The position numbers and the translations under genes were made by a program. The notes below the pieces were generated by a model. The model was not told the origin of the DNA. It saw only the letters and a list, made by a program, of their open reading frames with translations, and ran no database searches. DNA of 12,518 nt from SIG299 sp964541485 (GTDB lineage: Bacteria > Bacillota > Clostridia > Lachnospirales > Lachnospiraceae): NCBI GenBank assembly GCA_964541485.1, contig CAZIQL010000067.1:1-12518 (forward strand). The letters are read 5' to 3'. This document shows, in pieces, positions 1-6,349 of this stretch (position 1 is the first letter of the stretch; the number at the start of each line of letters is the position of its first letter).

Positions 1-755
1 CCGGCTGGCACATCGAGTGCTCCTGCATCAGCATGAAGCATCTGGGCGAGTACATGGACATTCACTGCGGCGGCATTGACAATATGTTCCCCCACCACAC
101 CAACGAGATCGCACAGAGTGAGGCGTATCTGGGACACAAGTGGTGCAATTACTGGTTCCACGTACATCACTTAACAGAAAAGGGCAATCAGAAGATGAGT
201 AAGTCAAACGGCGAATTTTTGACGGTTTCCTTACTTGAGCAGAAGGGCTACAATCCGCTGGTTTACCGTTTCTTCTGTCTGCAGTCCCATTACCGCAAGC
301 CGCTTGAGTTTTCTTATGACGTGCTTGACAATGTGACCGTAGCATATGATAAGCTTCATAAGAAGGTGCTGGAATTAAAGGATGACGGTGCTGTGGATGA
401 TGAAAAGTTTGCTGCGTACCGCGCAAAGTTTGAGGAAGTGCTTGCAAATGATATGAATACCTCCATGGGTATTACGATGATTTATGACGTGCTTCGGGAT
501 GATTGTAACGATGCGACAAAGAAGGCGCTCATTCAGAGCTTTGATGAGGTGCTTTCCTTAGACCTTACTGTGGCAGAAGAAGCAGCGTCTGTAGATGCAG
601 AGCTGGAAGCTTTCGTACTTGCAAAGATTGAAGAACGTAAGGCTGCCAAGAAAGAAAAGGATTTTGCAAAGGCAGATGCGATTCGTGCGGAACTCCTGGA
701 AAAGGGAGTTGTGATTAAGGATACCAGAGAGGGTACTGTCTGGGAGCTTGCATAA
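1..755 (+). CDS. cysS: Cysteinyl-tRNA synthetase, C-terminal part (5' end outside window)
   Basis: Charges tRNA-Cys with cysteine in the cytoplasm (class I synthetase). The reading frame is open from the window edge (first full codon at base 3), so the internal ATG at 33 is not the start. About 250 residues are visible, and roughly the first 200 of a usual ~465 are missing. The visible part begins with GWHIECS, whose Cys is a family zinc ligand. It continues with FPHHTNEIAQSEA, which supplies the His and Glu zinc ligands, and the class I signature KMSKSNGEF (bases about 192-218). The C-terminal half is the helical anticodon-binding region, ending in a Lys/Ala-rich helix and the typical KDTREGTVWEL tail. 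All catalytic motifs look intact. It is followed 45 bases later by mrnC, the same order as in Bacillus. Identification is secure. Confidence 0.97.
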   Translation, partial: GWHIECSCISMKHLGEYMDIHCGGIDNMFPHHTNEIAQSEAYLGHKWCNYWFHVHHLTEKGNQKMSKSNGEFLTVSLLEQKGYNPLVYRFFCLQSHYRKPLEFSYDVLDNVTVAYDKLHKKVLELKDDGAVDDEKFAAYRAKFEEVLANDMNTSMGITMIYDVLRDDCNDATKKALIQSFDEVLSLDLTVAEEAASVDAELEAFVLAKIEERKAAKKEKDFAKADAIRAELLEKGVVIKDTREGTVWELA

Positions 756-761
756 GAAGGG

Positions 762-786
762 CTTTCCGGAGGAGCAGACCGGAGAG
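762..786 (+). other. Hairpin in the cysS-mrnC gap
   Basis: CTTTCCGG (762-769) can pair with CCGGAGAG (779-786), giving 8 pairs including one G-U, around a 9-base loop that contains AGGAG. No T-run follows, so it is not an intrinsic terminator. It lies just before the mrnC ribosome binding site and could be an RNA processing or translation-tuning element, or chance. Confidence 0.3.
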
Positions 787-800
787 TGCAGGAGGTTATT

Positions 801-1244
801 TTGGAAAAAGCAATTAAAGATACATTTCAAACAGCAGAAATCAATGCGGACCAGTATTCGCCGCTGACACTTGCTTACATGGGAGATTGTGCGTATGAAA
901 TTGTGATTCGTACTCTGCTTGTAAAACAGGGCAACGCACCGGTTGATAAGTTAAACCGCAAGGCAAGTAAACTTGCAAAGGCAGAGACGCAGTCGCAGAT
1001 CATCCAGGCAATTCAGGAGCAGCTTACGGAAGAGGAACTGGCTATCTATAAGCGTGGCAGGAATGCAAAGTCCTATTCCAGTGCAAAGAATGCAAGCATC
1101 AACGATTACCGCAGGGCAACCGGTTTTGAGGCATTGGTTGGGTGGCTCTATTTAAAAGGCGAGTTTGAACGCATGACACAGATTATCCGTATGGGCTTTG
1201 AGGCAATCGATGCGGATATCATAAAAACGGCGCCGGAAGCATAG
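801..1244 (+). CDS. mrnC: Mini-ribonuclease III
   Basis: A short RNase III-like endonuclease without a dsRNA-binding domain, known in Bacillus to mature 23S rRNA. The product is about 147 residues from a TTG start at 801, close to the usual ~140. I chose TTG because AGGAGG (790-795) sits 5 bases upstream. A GTG at 786 would add five residues but would put that Shine-Dalgarno inside the gene. LTLAYMGDCAYE near the N-terminus matches the conserved catalytic Asp region of the family, KRGRNAKS is the basic family motif, and FEALVGWLYL holds the second acidic site. It lies between cysS and rlmB, the standard Firmicutes context, and is probably co-transcribed with both. The enzyme looks complete. 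Confidence 0.93.
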   Translation: MEKAIKDTFQTAEINADQYSPLTLAYMGDCAYEIVIRTLLVKQGNAPVDKLNRKASKLAKAETQSQIIQAIQEQLTEEELAIYKRGRNAKSYSSAKNASINDYRRATGFEALVGWLYLKGEFERMTQIIRMGFEAIDADIIKTAPEA

Positions 1245-1269
1245 GCGTAATGAGAGAAAGGAAAGTTCC

Positions 1270-2025
1270 ATGGAACATACAGAAAATCAGGTAAACGAAT
1301 TAAAAATTGAGGGAAGAAACGCGGTCATCGAGGCGTTCCGTTCGGGAAAGCCGATTGATAAGGTGTTTTTGTTGGACGGATGTCAGGACGGACCGATTAA
1401 GACGATTTTTAGGGAAGCGAAAAAGGGTGATACCATCATCAATTTTGTGACCAAGGAAAGACTGGATCAGTTATCTGAGACCGGAAAGCATCAGGGAGCC
1501 ATTGCGTATGCGGCGGCGTATGAGTATTCCGAGGTTTCCGATATGTTAGATCTTGCAAGGGAGAGGGGCGAAACACCGTTTCTGATCCTGCTTGACGGTA
1601 TTGAAGATCCACACAACTTAGGTGCAATCATTCGTACAGCCAATCAGGCGGGAGCACATGGTGTGATTATTCCAAAGCGCCGTGCCGTAGGACTTACTGC
1701 AACGGTGGCAAGAACCTCCGCGGGAGCACTGAATTACACACCGGTTGCCAAGGTAACCAATCTGGTGCAGACGATGGAGGAGCTTAAAAAGGAAGGGCTT
1801 TGGTTTGTCTGTGCGGATATGGATGGTGAAGTAATGTACCGCCAGAACCTGACCGGACCAATCGGTCTTGTCATCGGAAATGAAGGAGAAGGCGTCAGCC
1901 GTCTTGTTAAGGAAACCTGTGATTTTGTAACGAGCATTCCGATGAAGGGGCAGATTGATTCCCTGAATGCCTCTGTGGCAGCCGGGGTACTTGCTTATGA
2001 AATTGTAAGACAACGTATGAAATAA
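1270..2025 (+). CDS. rlmB: 23S rRNA 2'-O-ribose methyltransferase, TrmH/SpoU family (RlmB)
   Basis: A SAM-dependent methyltransferase of the SPOUT superfamily. RlmB methylates the 2'-OH of a guanosine in the peptidyl-transferase region of 23S rRNA. The 251-residue product has an N-terminal L30e-like substrate-binding domain (residues about 10-85, starting IEGRNAVIEAF). The SpoU knot domain follows with its three motifs: DPHNLGAIIRTANQAGAHG (motif 1), GLVIGNEGEGVSRL (motif 2) and SIPMKGQIDSLNASVAAGV (motif 3, SAM and RNA contacts). The ATG at 1270 has a GGAAAG-type site just upstream. The gene is 25 bases after mrnC in the same operon. No active-site change is seen. The exact target nucleotide follows from the family assignment only. 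Confidence 0.94.
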   Translation: MEHTENQVNELKIEGRNAVIEAFRSGKPIDKVFLLDGCQDGPIKTIFREAKKGDTIINFVTKERLDQLSETGKHQGAIAYAAAYEYSEVSDMLDLARERGETPFLILLDGIEDPHNLGAIIRTANQAGAHGVIIPKRRAVGLTATVARTSAGALNYTPVAKVTNLVQTMEELKKEGLWFVCADMDGEVMYRQNLTGPIGLVIGNEGEGVSRLVKETCDFVTSIPMKGQIDSLNASVAAGVLAYEIVRQRMK

Positions 2026-2078
2026 AAGATAAGAGGAGTTTTTCTGCGGGAAATTCCGTGGGAGAAGCAAAAAGGTGT

Positions 2079-2699
2079 ATGAATTTGTTTGAACACAAAA
2101 CAGATGAAGAGCTGATAGAGGAGACCATGGCGGGCAATTCCGACGCCATGGATTTCCTCATGGAAAAATATAAGAATCTGGTGCGAAGCAAAGCAAAGAC
2201 GCTTTTTCTGGTCGGTGCGGATAAGGAGGACCTGATACAGGAAGGTATGATTGGCCTTTATAAGGCAATCCGGGATTTCAGAAGAGATAAGGATGCCTCG
2301 TTCCGGAGCTTTGCGGAGCTCTGTATCAACAGACAGATGTACACGGCAATTAAAAGCTCCAACACAAAAAAGAACCAGCCTCTTAATAACTATATTTCCT
2401 TTGATTCCATTGTAAAAAACGGTGGTGCAGAGGAACCGGTGGAAGATATGCTTGGTGTGGAGGCAGAAAAAATTAGCAATCCGGAACAAATGGTTATTGA
2501 CAAAGAGAGTGCAAGTGTGTTAGAATATACTCTCGTAGGGCGTTTGAGTAAGATGGAGCGTGAGGTTCTGTTTTACTATTTAAGAGATTATAATTATAAT
2601 CAGATTGCAGAAGCTCTTTCAAAGGAGCCAAAGGCAGTAGATAACGCACTGCAGAGAATCAAAAAGAAGCTCACACAGATAATTCGGGAATTATCCTGA
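2079..2699 (+). CDS. sigH: RNA polymerase sigma factor SigH (stationary-phase/early sporulation)
   Basis: A sigma-70 family factor that in Bacillus switches on transition-state and early sporulation genes. The ATG at 2079 gives 206 residues. The same frame could begin at a GTG at 2058, but that has only a weak GGA-type upstream site, and AAAGG before the ATG is itself very close, so the start is uncertain. Region 2 contains DLIQEGMIGLYKAIRDF and ASFRSFAELCINRQ. Region 4 near the C-terminus has a helix-turn-helix (about 165-200) with NYNQIAEALSKEPKAVDNALQRIKKKL in two segments. Position after cysS-mrnC-rlmB supports SigH over other sigma factors. The yacP gene found before sigH in Bacillus is absent. 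A tRNA gene begins only 8 bases after the stop codon. Confidence 0.92.
   Translation: MNLFEHKTDEELIEETMAGNSDAMDFLMEKYKNLVRSKAKTLFLVGADKEDLIQEGMIGLYKAIRDFRRDKDASFRSFAELCINRQMYTAIKSSNTKKNQPLNNYISFDSIVKNGGAEEPVEDMLGVEAEKISNPEQMVIDKESASVLEYTLVGRLSKMEREVLFYYLRDYNYNQIAEALSKEPKAVDNALQRIKKKLTQIIRELS
2572..2600 (+). promoter_or_regulatory. Possible internal promoter within sigH serving tRNA-Thr
   Basis: TTTACT (2572-2577) and a perfect TATAAT (2595-2600) are separated by exactly 17 bases, about 100 bases upstream of the tRNA. The hexamers fall in codons for a Tyr-Asn-Tyr-Asn stretch, so the match may be accidental. It would give the tRNA transcription independent of the sigH operon. Confidence 0.35.
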
Positions 2700-2707
2700 G
2701 CAGATTC

Positions 2708-2780
<73 letters not shown>

Positions 2781-2782
2781 TA

Positions 2783-2813
2783 GAGGGTACTCATTACGGG
2801 TGCCCTTTTTTTT
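2783..2813 (+). terminator. Intrinsic terminator after tRNA-Thr
   Basis: GGGTAC (2785-2790) pairs with GTGCCC (2800-2805), and flanking G-A/T-T can extend the stem. Eight T residues follow (2806-2813). It closes the cysS-mrnC-rlmB-sigH-tRNA unit. Confidence 0.88.
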
Positions 2814-2852
2814 ATCTTTTTTGTGGTTTTGGTAGAAATAAGTGACAAGATG

Positions 2853-2861
2853 TGGTATAAT
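2853..2861 (+). promoter_or_regulatory. Extended -10 promoter of the amidase-like/truA-like/nudix-like/pyrCF operon
   Basis: TGGTATAAT is a perfect TATAAT with the TGn extension. No good TTGACA box is seen at 16-18 bases upstream, which is usual for extended -10 promoters. It lies about 40 bases upstream of the first gene, whose ribosome binding site is AGGAGGAG (2890-2897). Confidence 0.7.
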
Positions 2862-2902
2862 GAAAACCAACTATAAATATTTGTACGGCAGGAGGAGATA
2901 GC

Positions 2903-3793
2903 ATGAAGCAACTCAGCAATTTAACAAAAATCATGTTCTGTATTGTTGCCATTCTTTTGGTAATTACCGTGGCTCTTGGTATTGCCACGGCAGTAAAGGA
3001 CAATAAGGAAAAAGAGAGTCAGCAGGGCCAGGGTACTACGGTAACTCCGATAGCGGATACTACCGGCGGCATCACAAAAGTACCGGATAGCACACCGGGA
3101 CCTACAGACACACCGACACCGGTGCCTACGGACACACCGACACCGGAACCTACCGAAGCACCAAAGCACGTAGTGGCAATTGACCCGGGTCAGCAGAAGT
3201 CTTCCGTATCGGAAAAAGAGCCTATCGGACCGGGTGCAGAGGAAACAAAGGTAAAGATGTCCTCCGGTGCAACCAGTGTTACCACAGGCAAGAAGGAGTA
3301 TGAGTGGACACTGTTATTCTCCATGAAATTAAAGGCAGAGCTGGAAGCAAGAGGCTACGGTGTTGTTATGACACGTGAAGAGGCAGATGTCAAGATCAGT
3401 AATGCAGAGCGAGCTCAGATGGTAAATGCGACAGATGCGGAGATCTATGTAAGTATTCAGGCCGATGCGGTAAGTAACGAAAGCGCAAACGGTATTTATG
3501 CACAGATTCCATCGAAGAACAACCCATTTGTTCCACAGCTTTATACACAGAGTAAGGCGCTTGCAAAGGCAATCCAGAGCAGACTGATTCAGGAGACCGG
3601 AGCATATGACCGTAGTGTAAGAGAATACGATGACTTGGCAACGATTAACTATTCCGAGATTCCGGTAACGGTACTTCAGCTTGGCTTTATGTCAAATGTA
3701 GAAGAGGATACCAATCTCTGGAACGAAGAATACCAGAACAAGATGGTAAAGGCTATCTGTGACGGTATTGATGCATATTTTGAGGGAAATTAG
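2903..3793 (+). CDS. Membrane-anchored Amidase_3-like protein with altered zinc and catalytic residues (probable pseudoenzyme)
   Basis: Family role: zinc-dependent N-acetylmuramoyl-L-alanine amidases cut peptidoglycan between MurNAc and the stem peptide. The 296-residue product has an N-terminal membrane anchor or uncleaved signal (about 8-31), a Thr/Pro-rich linker (about 61-87) and a C-terminal Amidase_3 domain (about 89-293) outside the cell. The fold markers are clear: VAIDPG, EPIGPGAEETK, YGVVMTRE, ISNAERA, GFMSN. The usual zinc His of DPGH is Gln97 (DPGQQ), the His of the S-I-H-A motif is Gln186 (VSIQADA), and the catalytic Glu of V-E-x-GF is Gln259 (VLQLGF). The remaining Glu ligand may survive as Glu132. 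All three codons are CAG. Hydrolysis is therefore unlikely, and a peptidoglycan-binding or regulatory role is inferred. The reading frame is otherwise intact. It is first in an operon, 3 bases before the TruA-like gene. Confidence 0.85.
   Translation: MKQLSNLTKIMFCIVAILLVITVALGIATAVKDNKEKESQQGQGTTVTPIADTTGGITKVPDSTPGPTDTPTPVPTDTPTPEPTEAPKHVVAIDPGQQKSSVSEKEPIGPGAEETKVKMSSGATSVTTGKKEYEWTLLFSMKLKAELEARGYGVVMTREEADVKISNAERAQMVNATDAEIYVSIQADAVSNESANGIYAQIPSKNNPFVPQLYTQSKALAKAIQSRLIQETGAYDRSVREYDDLATINYSEIPVTVLQLGFMSNVEEDTNLWNEEYQNKMVKAICDGIDAYFEGN
3101..3148 (+). repeat. Two 24-base tandem repeats coding a Pro/Thr linker
   Basis: Units 3101-3124 and 3125-3148 differ only at their third-codon and last positions and encode PTDTPTPV and PTDTPTPE. 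A degenerate third unit (PTEA) follows. They form the flexible linker between the membrane anchor and the Amidase_3-like domain, and such repeats can expand or contract by slippage. Confidence 0.8.
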
Positions 3794-3796
3794 GAC

Positions 3797-4561
3797 ATGA
3801 GGAACATCCAGTTGATCATGGAATATGACGGTTCCAGATATGACGGGTGGCAAAAGGCAGTGACTGCGGCGAAGACGACAGGCAAGGGCGGTGCCATTCA
3901 GGAAAAAATCGAAGAAGTACTTAATAAAATGGAAGGGAAGCCGGTGGAACTGACCGGCGCCCTTCGTACAGAAGCAGGAGTGCATGCGTACAAACAGGTG
4001 GCGAACTTTCATACGGAGTCGGAGAAAAAGACGTATGAAATCAAGCAGTACTTAAACCGTTATCTGCCAAGGGATATTGCGGTTTTGGAGGCTCTCGAGG
4101 TAAGTGACCGCTTCCATGCAGCATTCAATGCAAAACAGTTTATCTTTGAATACCGTATTACAATAGGCGAGGTTCCGTCCGTGTTTGACAGAAAGTACAA
4201 TTACTATTGTTTTAAGCGTCCGGACATCGCAAAGATGAAGCAGGCAGCTAAAGAGCTTGTAGGAACACATGATTTTAAAGCATTTTCTGACAATAAGCGA
4301 ATGAAGAAGTCAACAGTGCGTACCGTTTCTTCCATTGATATTTACGGAGATGAAAAAGAAGTGACGGTGACGGTTTCGGCGGATGATTTCTGGCCGAACA
4401 TGGCCCGCATCCTGATAGGCACTGTCTTAGACTGCGGACTTGAAGAAATTGACCCGGCTACCATTCCGGATATTTTGGCATCCGGGGATCGGGAACGGGC
4501 AGGCAGGGCCGTAGAGCCAAAGGGATTGTTCCTTGCCGACGTGAAATACCAGACTGTTTAA
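3797..4561 (+). CDS. TruA-like pseudouridine synthase homologue with altered catalytic motif
   Basis: TruA converts uridines 38-40 of the tRNA anticodon arm to pseudouridine. The 254-residue product spans the whole family, with N-terminal EYDGSRYDGWQK, central RTEAGVHAYKQVANF, DRFHAAFNAK, GTHDFKAFS and C-terminal MARILIGTVLDCG...GLFLADVKY. The nearly invariant motif GRTDAGVHA reads LRTEAGVHA here, so the catalytic Asp is Glu59 (codon GAA), and the preceding Gly is Leu56. The conserved active-site Tyr (usually K-x-Y-x-Y) appears to be Phe117. The usual G-N-G-F-L-Y-N-M segment is DDFWPNM. Residues 20-32 hold an insertion rich in Ala, Thr, Lys and Gly. An ordinary truA probably exists elsewhere, often beside ribosomal protein genes, so this is likely a diverged paralogue. 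Activity is uncertain. The start ATG at 3797 follows GAGGG. Confidence 0.85.
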   Translation: MRNIQLIMEYDGSRYDGWQKAVTAAKTTGKGGAIQEKIEEVLNKMEGKPVELTGALRTEAGVHAYKQVANFHTESEKKTYEIKQYLNRYLPRDIAVLEALEVSDRFHAAFNAKQFIFEYRITIGEVPSVFDRKYNYYCFKRPDIAKMKQAAKELVGTHDFKAFSDNKRMKKSTVRTVSSIDIYGDEKEVTVTVSADDFWPNMARILIGTVLDCGLEEIDPATIPDILASGDRERAGRAVEPKGLFLADVKYQTV

Positions 4562-4597
4562 GGCACTTTCAGGAGGCGTAGTGAAGGGAGACTCATC

Positions 4598-4993
4598 ATG
4601 GGAAGATACAGAGTAGTTGTAAAAGGGATTATTAATTACGGCAGTGATTATCTTTTATTGAAGAAATGGTACGATGACCGCATTGATGCACCATACCAGT
4701 GGGAATTTCCGAGCGGTGAAGTGGAATTTGGCGAAACACCGGAAAGAGCGGTTGAACGTATCGTGATGGAAAGCACCGGACTTACGGCAGAGGCATCCAA
4801 GCCTCTCTACACATGGCAGTATACCGTGGGCGAGGTTTGTACCATCGGTATCTGTTATTTGCTCCATGCACACACGGAAGAGCCGATGATTTCGGAAGAG
4901 TATTGTGATTCTGTCTGGGTAAACCGGTTTGATTTTGCGGAATACATTACAGATTCCAGAATATTGGCAGATATTGAAAGAGCTGACTTGTAA
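4598..4993 (+). CDS. Nudix-fold protein with a degenerate Nudix box
   Basis: Nudix hydrolases cleave nucleoside diphosphates linked to another moiety, using glutamates of the box G-x5-E-x7-R-E-U-x-E-E-x-G-U to bind metal. The 131-residue product is of usual size and has the fold order strand, W-E-F-P-S-G, box, C-terminal acidic helix. The box reads G-EVEFG-E-TPERAVE-R-I-V-M-E-S-T-G-L. The Glu after Arg is Ile and the second Glu of the E-E pair is Ser, so two of three typical metal ligands are missing. It may be inactive or act as a ligand sensor, as Nudix domains do in NrtR-type regulators, but no DNA-binding domain is present. The ATG at 4598 follows AGGGAG by 7 bases. It lies 36 bases after the TruA-like gene and 35 before pyrC, so it is probably in the same operon. 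Confidence 0.82.
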   Translation: MGRYRVVVKGIINYGSDYLLLKKWYDDRIDAPYQWEFPSGEVEFGETPERAVERIVMESTGLTAEASKPLYTWQYTVGEVCTIGICYLLHAHTEEPMISEEYCDSVWVNRFDFAEYITDSRILADIERADL

Positions 4994-5028
4994 CAGAGGA
5001 CAACTTTAAAAGGTAAGCGAGGACAGAA

Positions 5029-6312
5029 ATGATGGATTTATTGATAAAGGGCGGTCATCTGGTGGACCCGGTGGCAGGAAAAGATGGTCTTTATGACATC
5101 TTGGTCTGTGACGGTGTGGTTGCGCAGGTGGCAGAGCACATAGAAGCTGAGGCGGCTCAGGTGATTGATGCGGCAGGAAAGTATGTGATGCCGGGATTTA
5201 TCGATTTGCATGTGCATTTAAGAGAACCGGGCCTTGAGTACAAAGAAACGATAGCTACCGGTTCGATGGCAGCAGCGGCAGGAGGCTTTACGAGTATCTG
5301 TCCGATGCCAAATACAAAGCCATCCACAGATACACCGGAAAAAATTACGGCATTACTTGAGAAGGCAAAAACAGATTCGAAGATACACATCCTTCCGATT
5401 GGTGCGATTTCCATCGGCCAGGAGGGAAAAGAGCTGGCAGACATCGCAGGTATGGCAAAAGCCGGTGCGGTGGCAGTCAGCGAGGATGGAAAATCCGTGA
5501 TGAATTCTGCTCTTTATGCAGAAGGCATGAAAATGGCAGCAGGGGCTGGCATTCCGGTGTTTGCACACTGTGAGGATATTGATTTAGTAAGAGGCGGCGT
5601 TATGAATGCCGGAAAAAGAGCAGAAGAACTGGGACTTCCGGGTATTACAAACGCAGTAGAAGATATTATTACGGCAAGAGACATTTTCCTTGCAAGGGAG
5701 ACCGGTGTACAGCTTCATCTGTGCCACTGTTCCACAAAGGACAGTGTAAAGATGATTGCACTTGCAAAGGAAGAGGGACTTCCGGTGTCTGGCGAGACAG
5801 GTCCTCATTATTTCACGATGATTGATGAAGAAATCCCGGAGGATTTCGGCAATTACAAGATGAACCCGCCACTTCGCGGAAAAGAGGACAAGGAAGCGCT
5901 GATTCAGGCATTACAGGACAATGTGCTGGAGGCAATTGCCACAGATCATGCGCCGCATTCCAAGGAGGAAAAAGAGCAGTCTATGTTAAAATCTCCGTTT
6001 GGAATTGTCGGTTCGGAAACGGCATTTGCACTGACAGTGACAGAGCTTGTGCGTAGGGGCAAGCTTTCCATGGCAGAGCTTGTAGAGCGTATGAGTGCCC
6101 AGCCGGCGAAGATTCTTGGCATTAACAAGGGTTCGTTAAGTGTTGGCATGCCGGGGGATATTACGATTGCCGATGCGGATGCGTCCTATGTGATTGACCC
6201 GGAGAAGTTTTATTCCAAGGGCAAAAATACTCCGTTTGCAGGCAAGGAAGTTTACGGTGTCATCTGCTACACAATAGTAGATGGCAAAATCGTATATAGA
6301 AATGAGAAATAA
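5029..6312 (+). CDS. pyrC: Dihydroorotase (class I)
   Basis: Closes N-carbamoyl-aspartate to dihydroorotate, the third step of de novo UMP synthesis, in the cytoplasm. The 427-residue product is of usual length for the Bacillus-type enzyme. The metal and substrate residues appear intact: DLHVHLREPG (HxH zinc pair and substrate Arg), SEDG Asp, FAHCED His, LCHCST His, and the ATDHAPHS catalytic Asp. PMPNTKP and the C-terminal beta-sandwich (INKGSLSVGMPGDITI) are typical. Two in-frame ATGs at 5029 and 5032 share the GAGG at 5019-5022, and the first has the better spacing. It is followed by pyrF 37 bases later. No PyrR-type attenuator or riboswitch is seen before it, so its expression seems tied to the upstream promoter. 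Confidence 0.97.
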   Translation: MMDLLIKGGHLVDPVAGKDGLYDILVCDGVVAQVAEHIEAEAAQVIDAAGKYVMPGFIDLHVHLREPGLEYKETIATGSMAAAAGGFTSICPMPNTKPSTDTPEKITALLEKAKTDSKIHILPIGAISIGQEGKELADIAGMAKAGAVAVSEDGKSVMNSALYAEGMKMAAGAGIPVFAHCEDIDLVRGGVMNAGKRAEELGLPGITNAVEDIITARDIFLARETGVQLHLCHCSTKDSVKMIALAKEEGLPVSGETGPHYFTMIDEEIPEDFGNYKMNPPLRGKEDKEALIQALQDNVLEAIATDHAPHSKEEKEQSMLKSPFGIVGSETAFALTVTELVRRGKLSMAELVERMSAQPAKILGINKGSLSVGMPGDITIADADASYVIDPEKFYSKGKNTPFAGKEVYGVICYTIVDGKIVYRNEK

Positions 6313-6349
6313 AAATTAATTATAAAAATACCATAGGAGAGTTACGAAA

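Noticed and set aside
28..447. 139-codon - strand frame over cysS
   Set aside because: Shadow of the cysS coding frame; Cys- and Arg-rich product with no family resemblance.
1995..2489. 164-codon open frame on the - strand across rlmB and sigH
   Set aside because: Antisense to sigH and the rlmB end, Cys/Phe/His-rich low-plausibility protein, no ribosome binding site.
2842..2861. GTGACA as -35 of the TATAAT at 2856
   Set aside because: Spacing is only 8 bases, far too short for a sigma-A promoter; the extended -10 reading fits better.
3101..3160. Tandem repeat as part of a CRISPR array
   Set aside because: The repeats are contiguous without spacers and encode an in-frame Pro/Thr linker.
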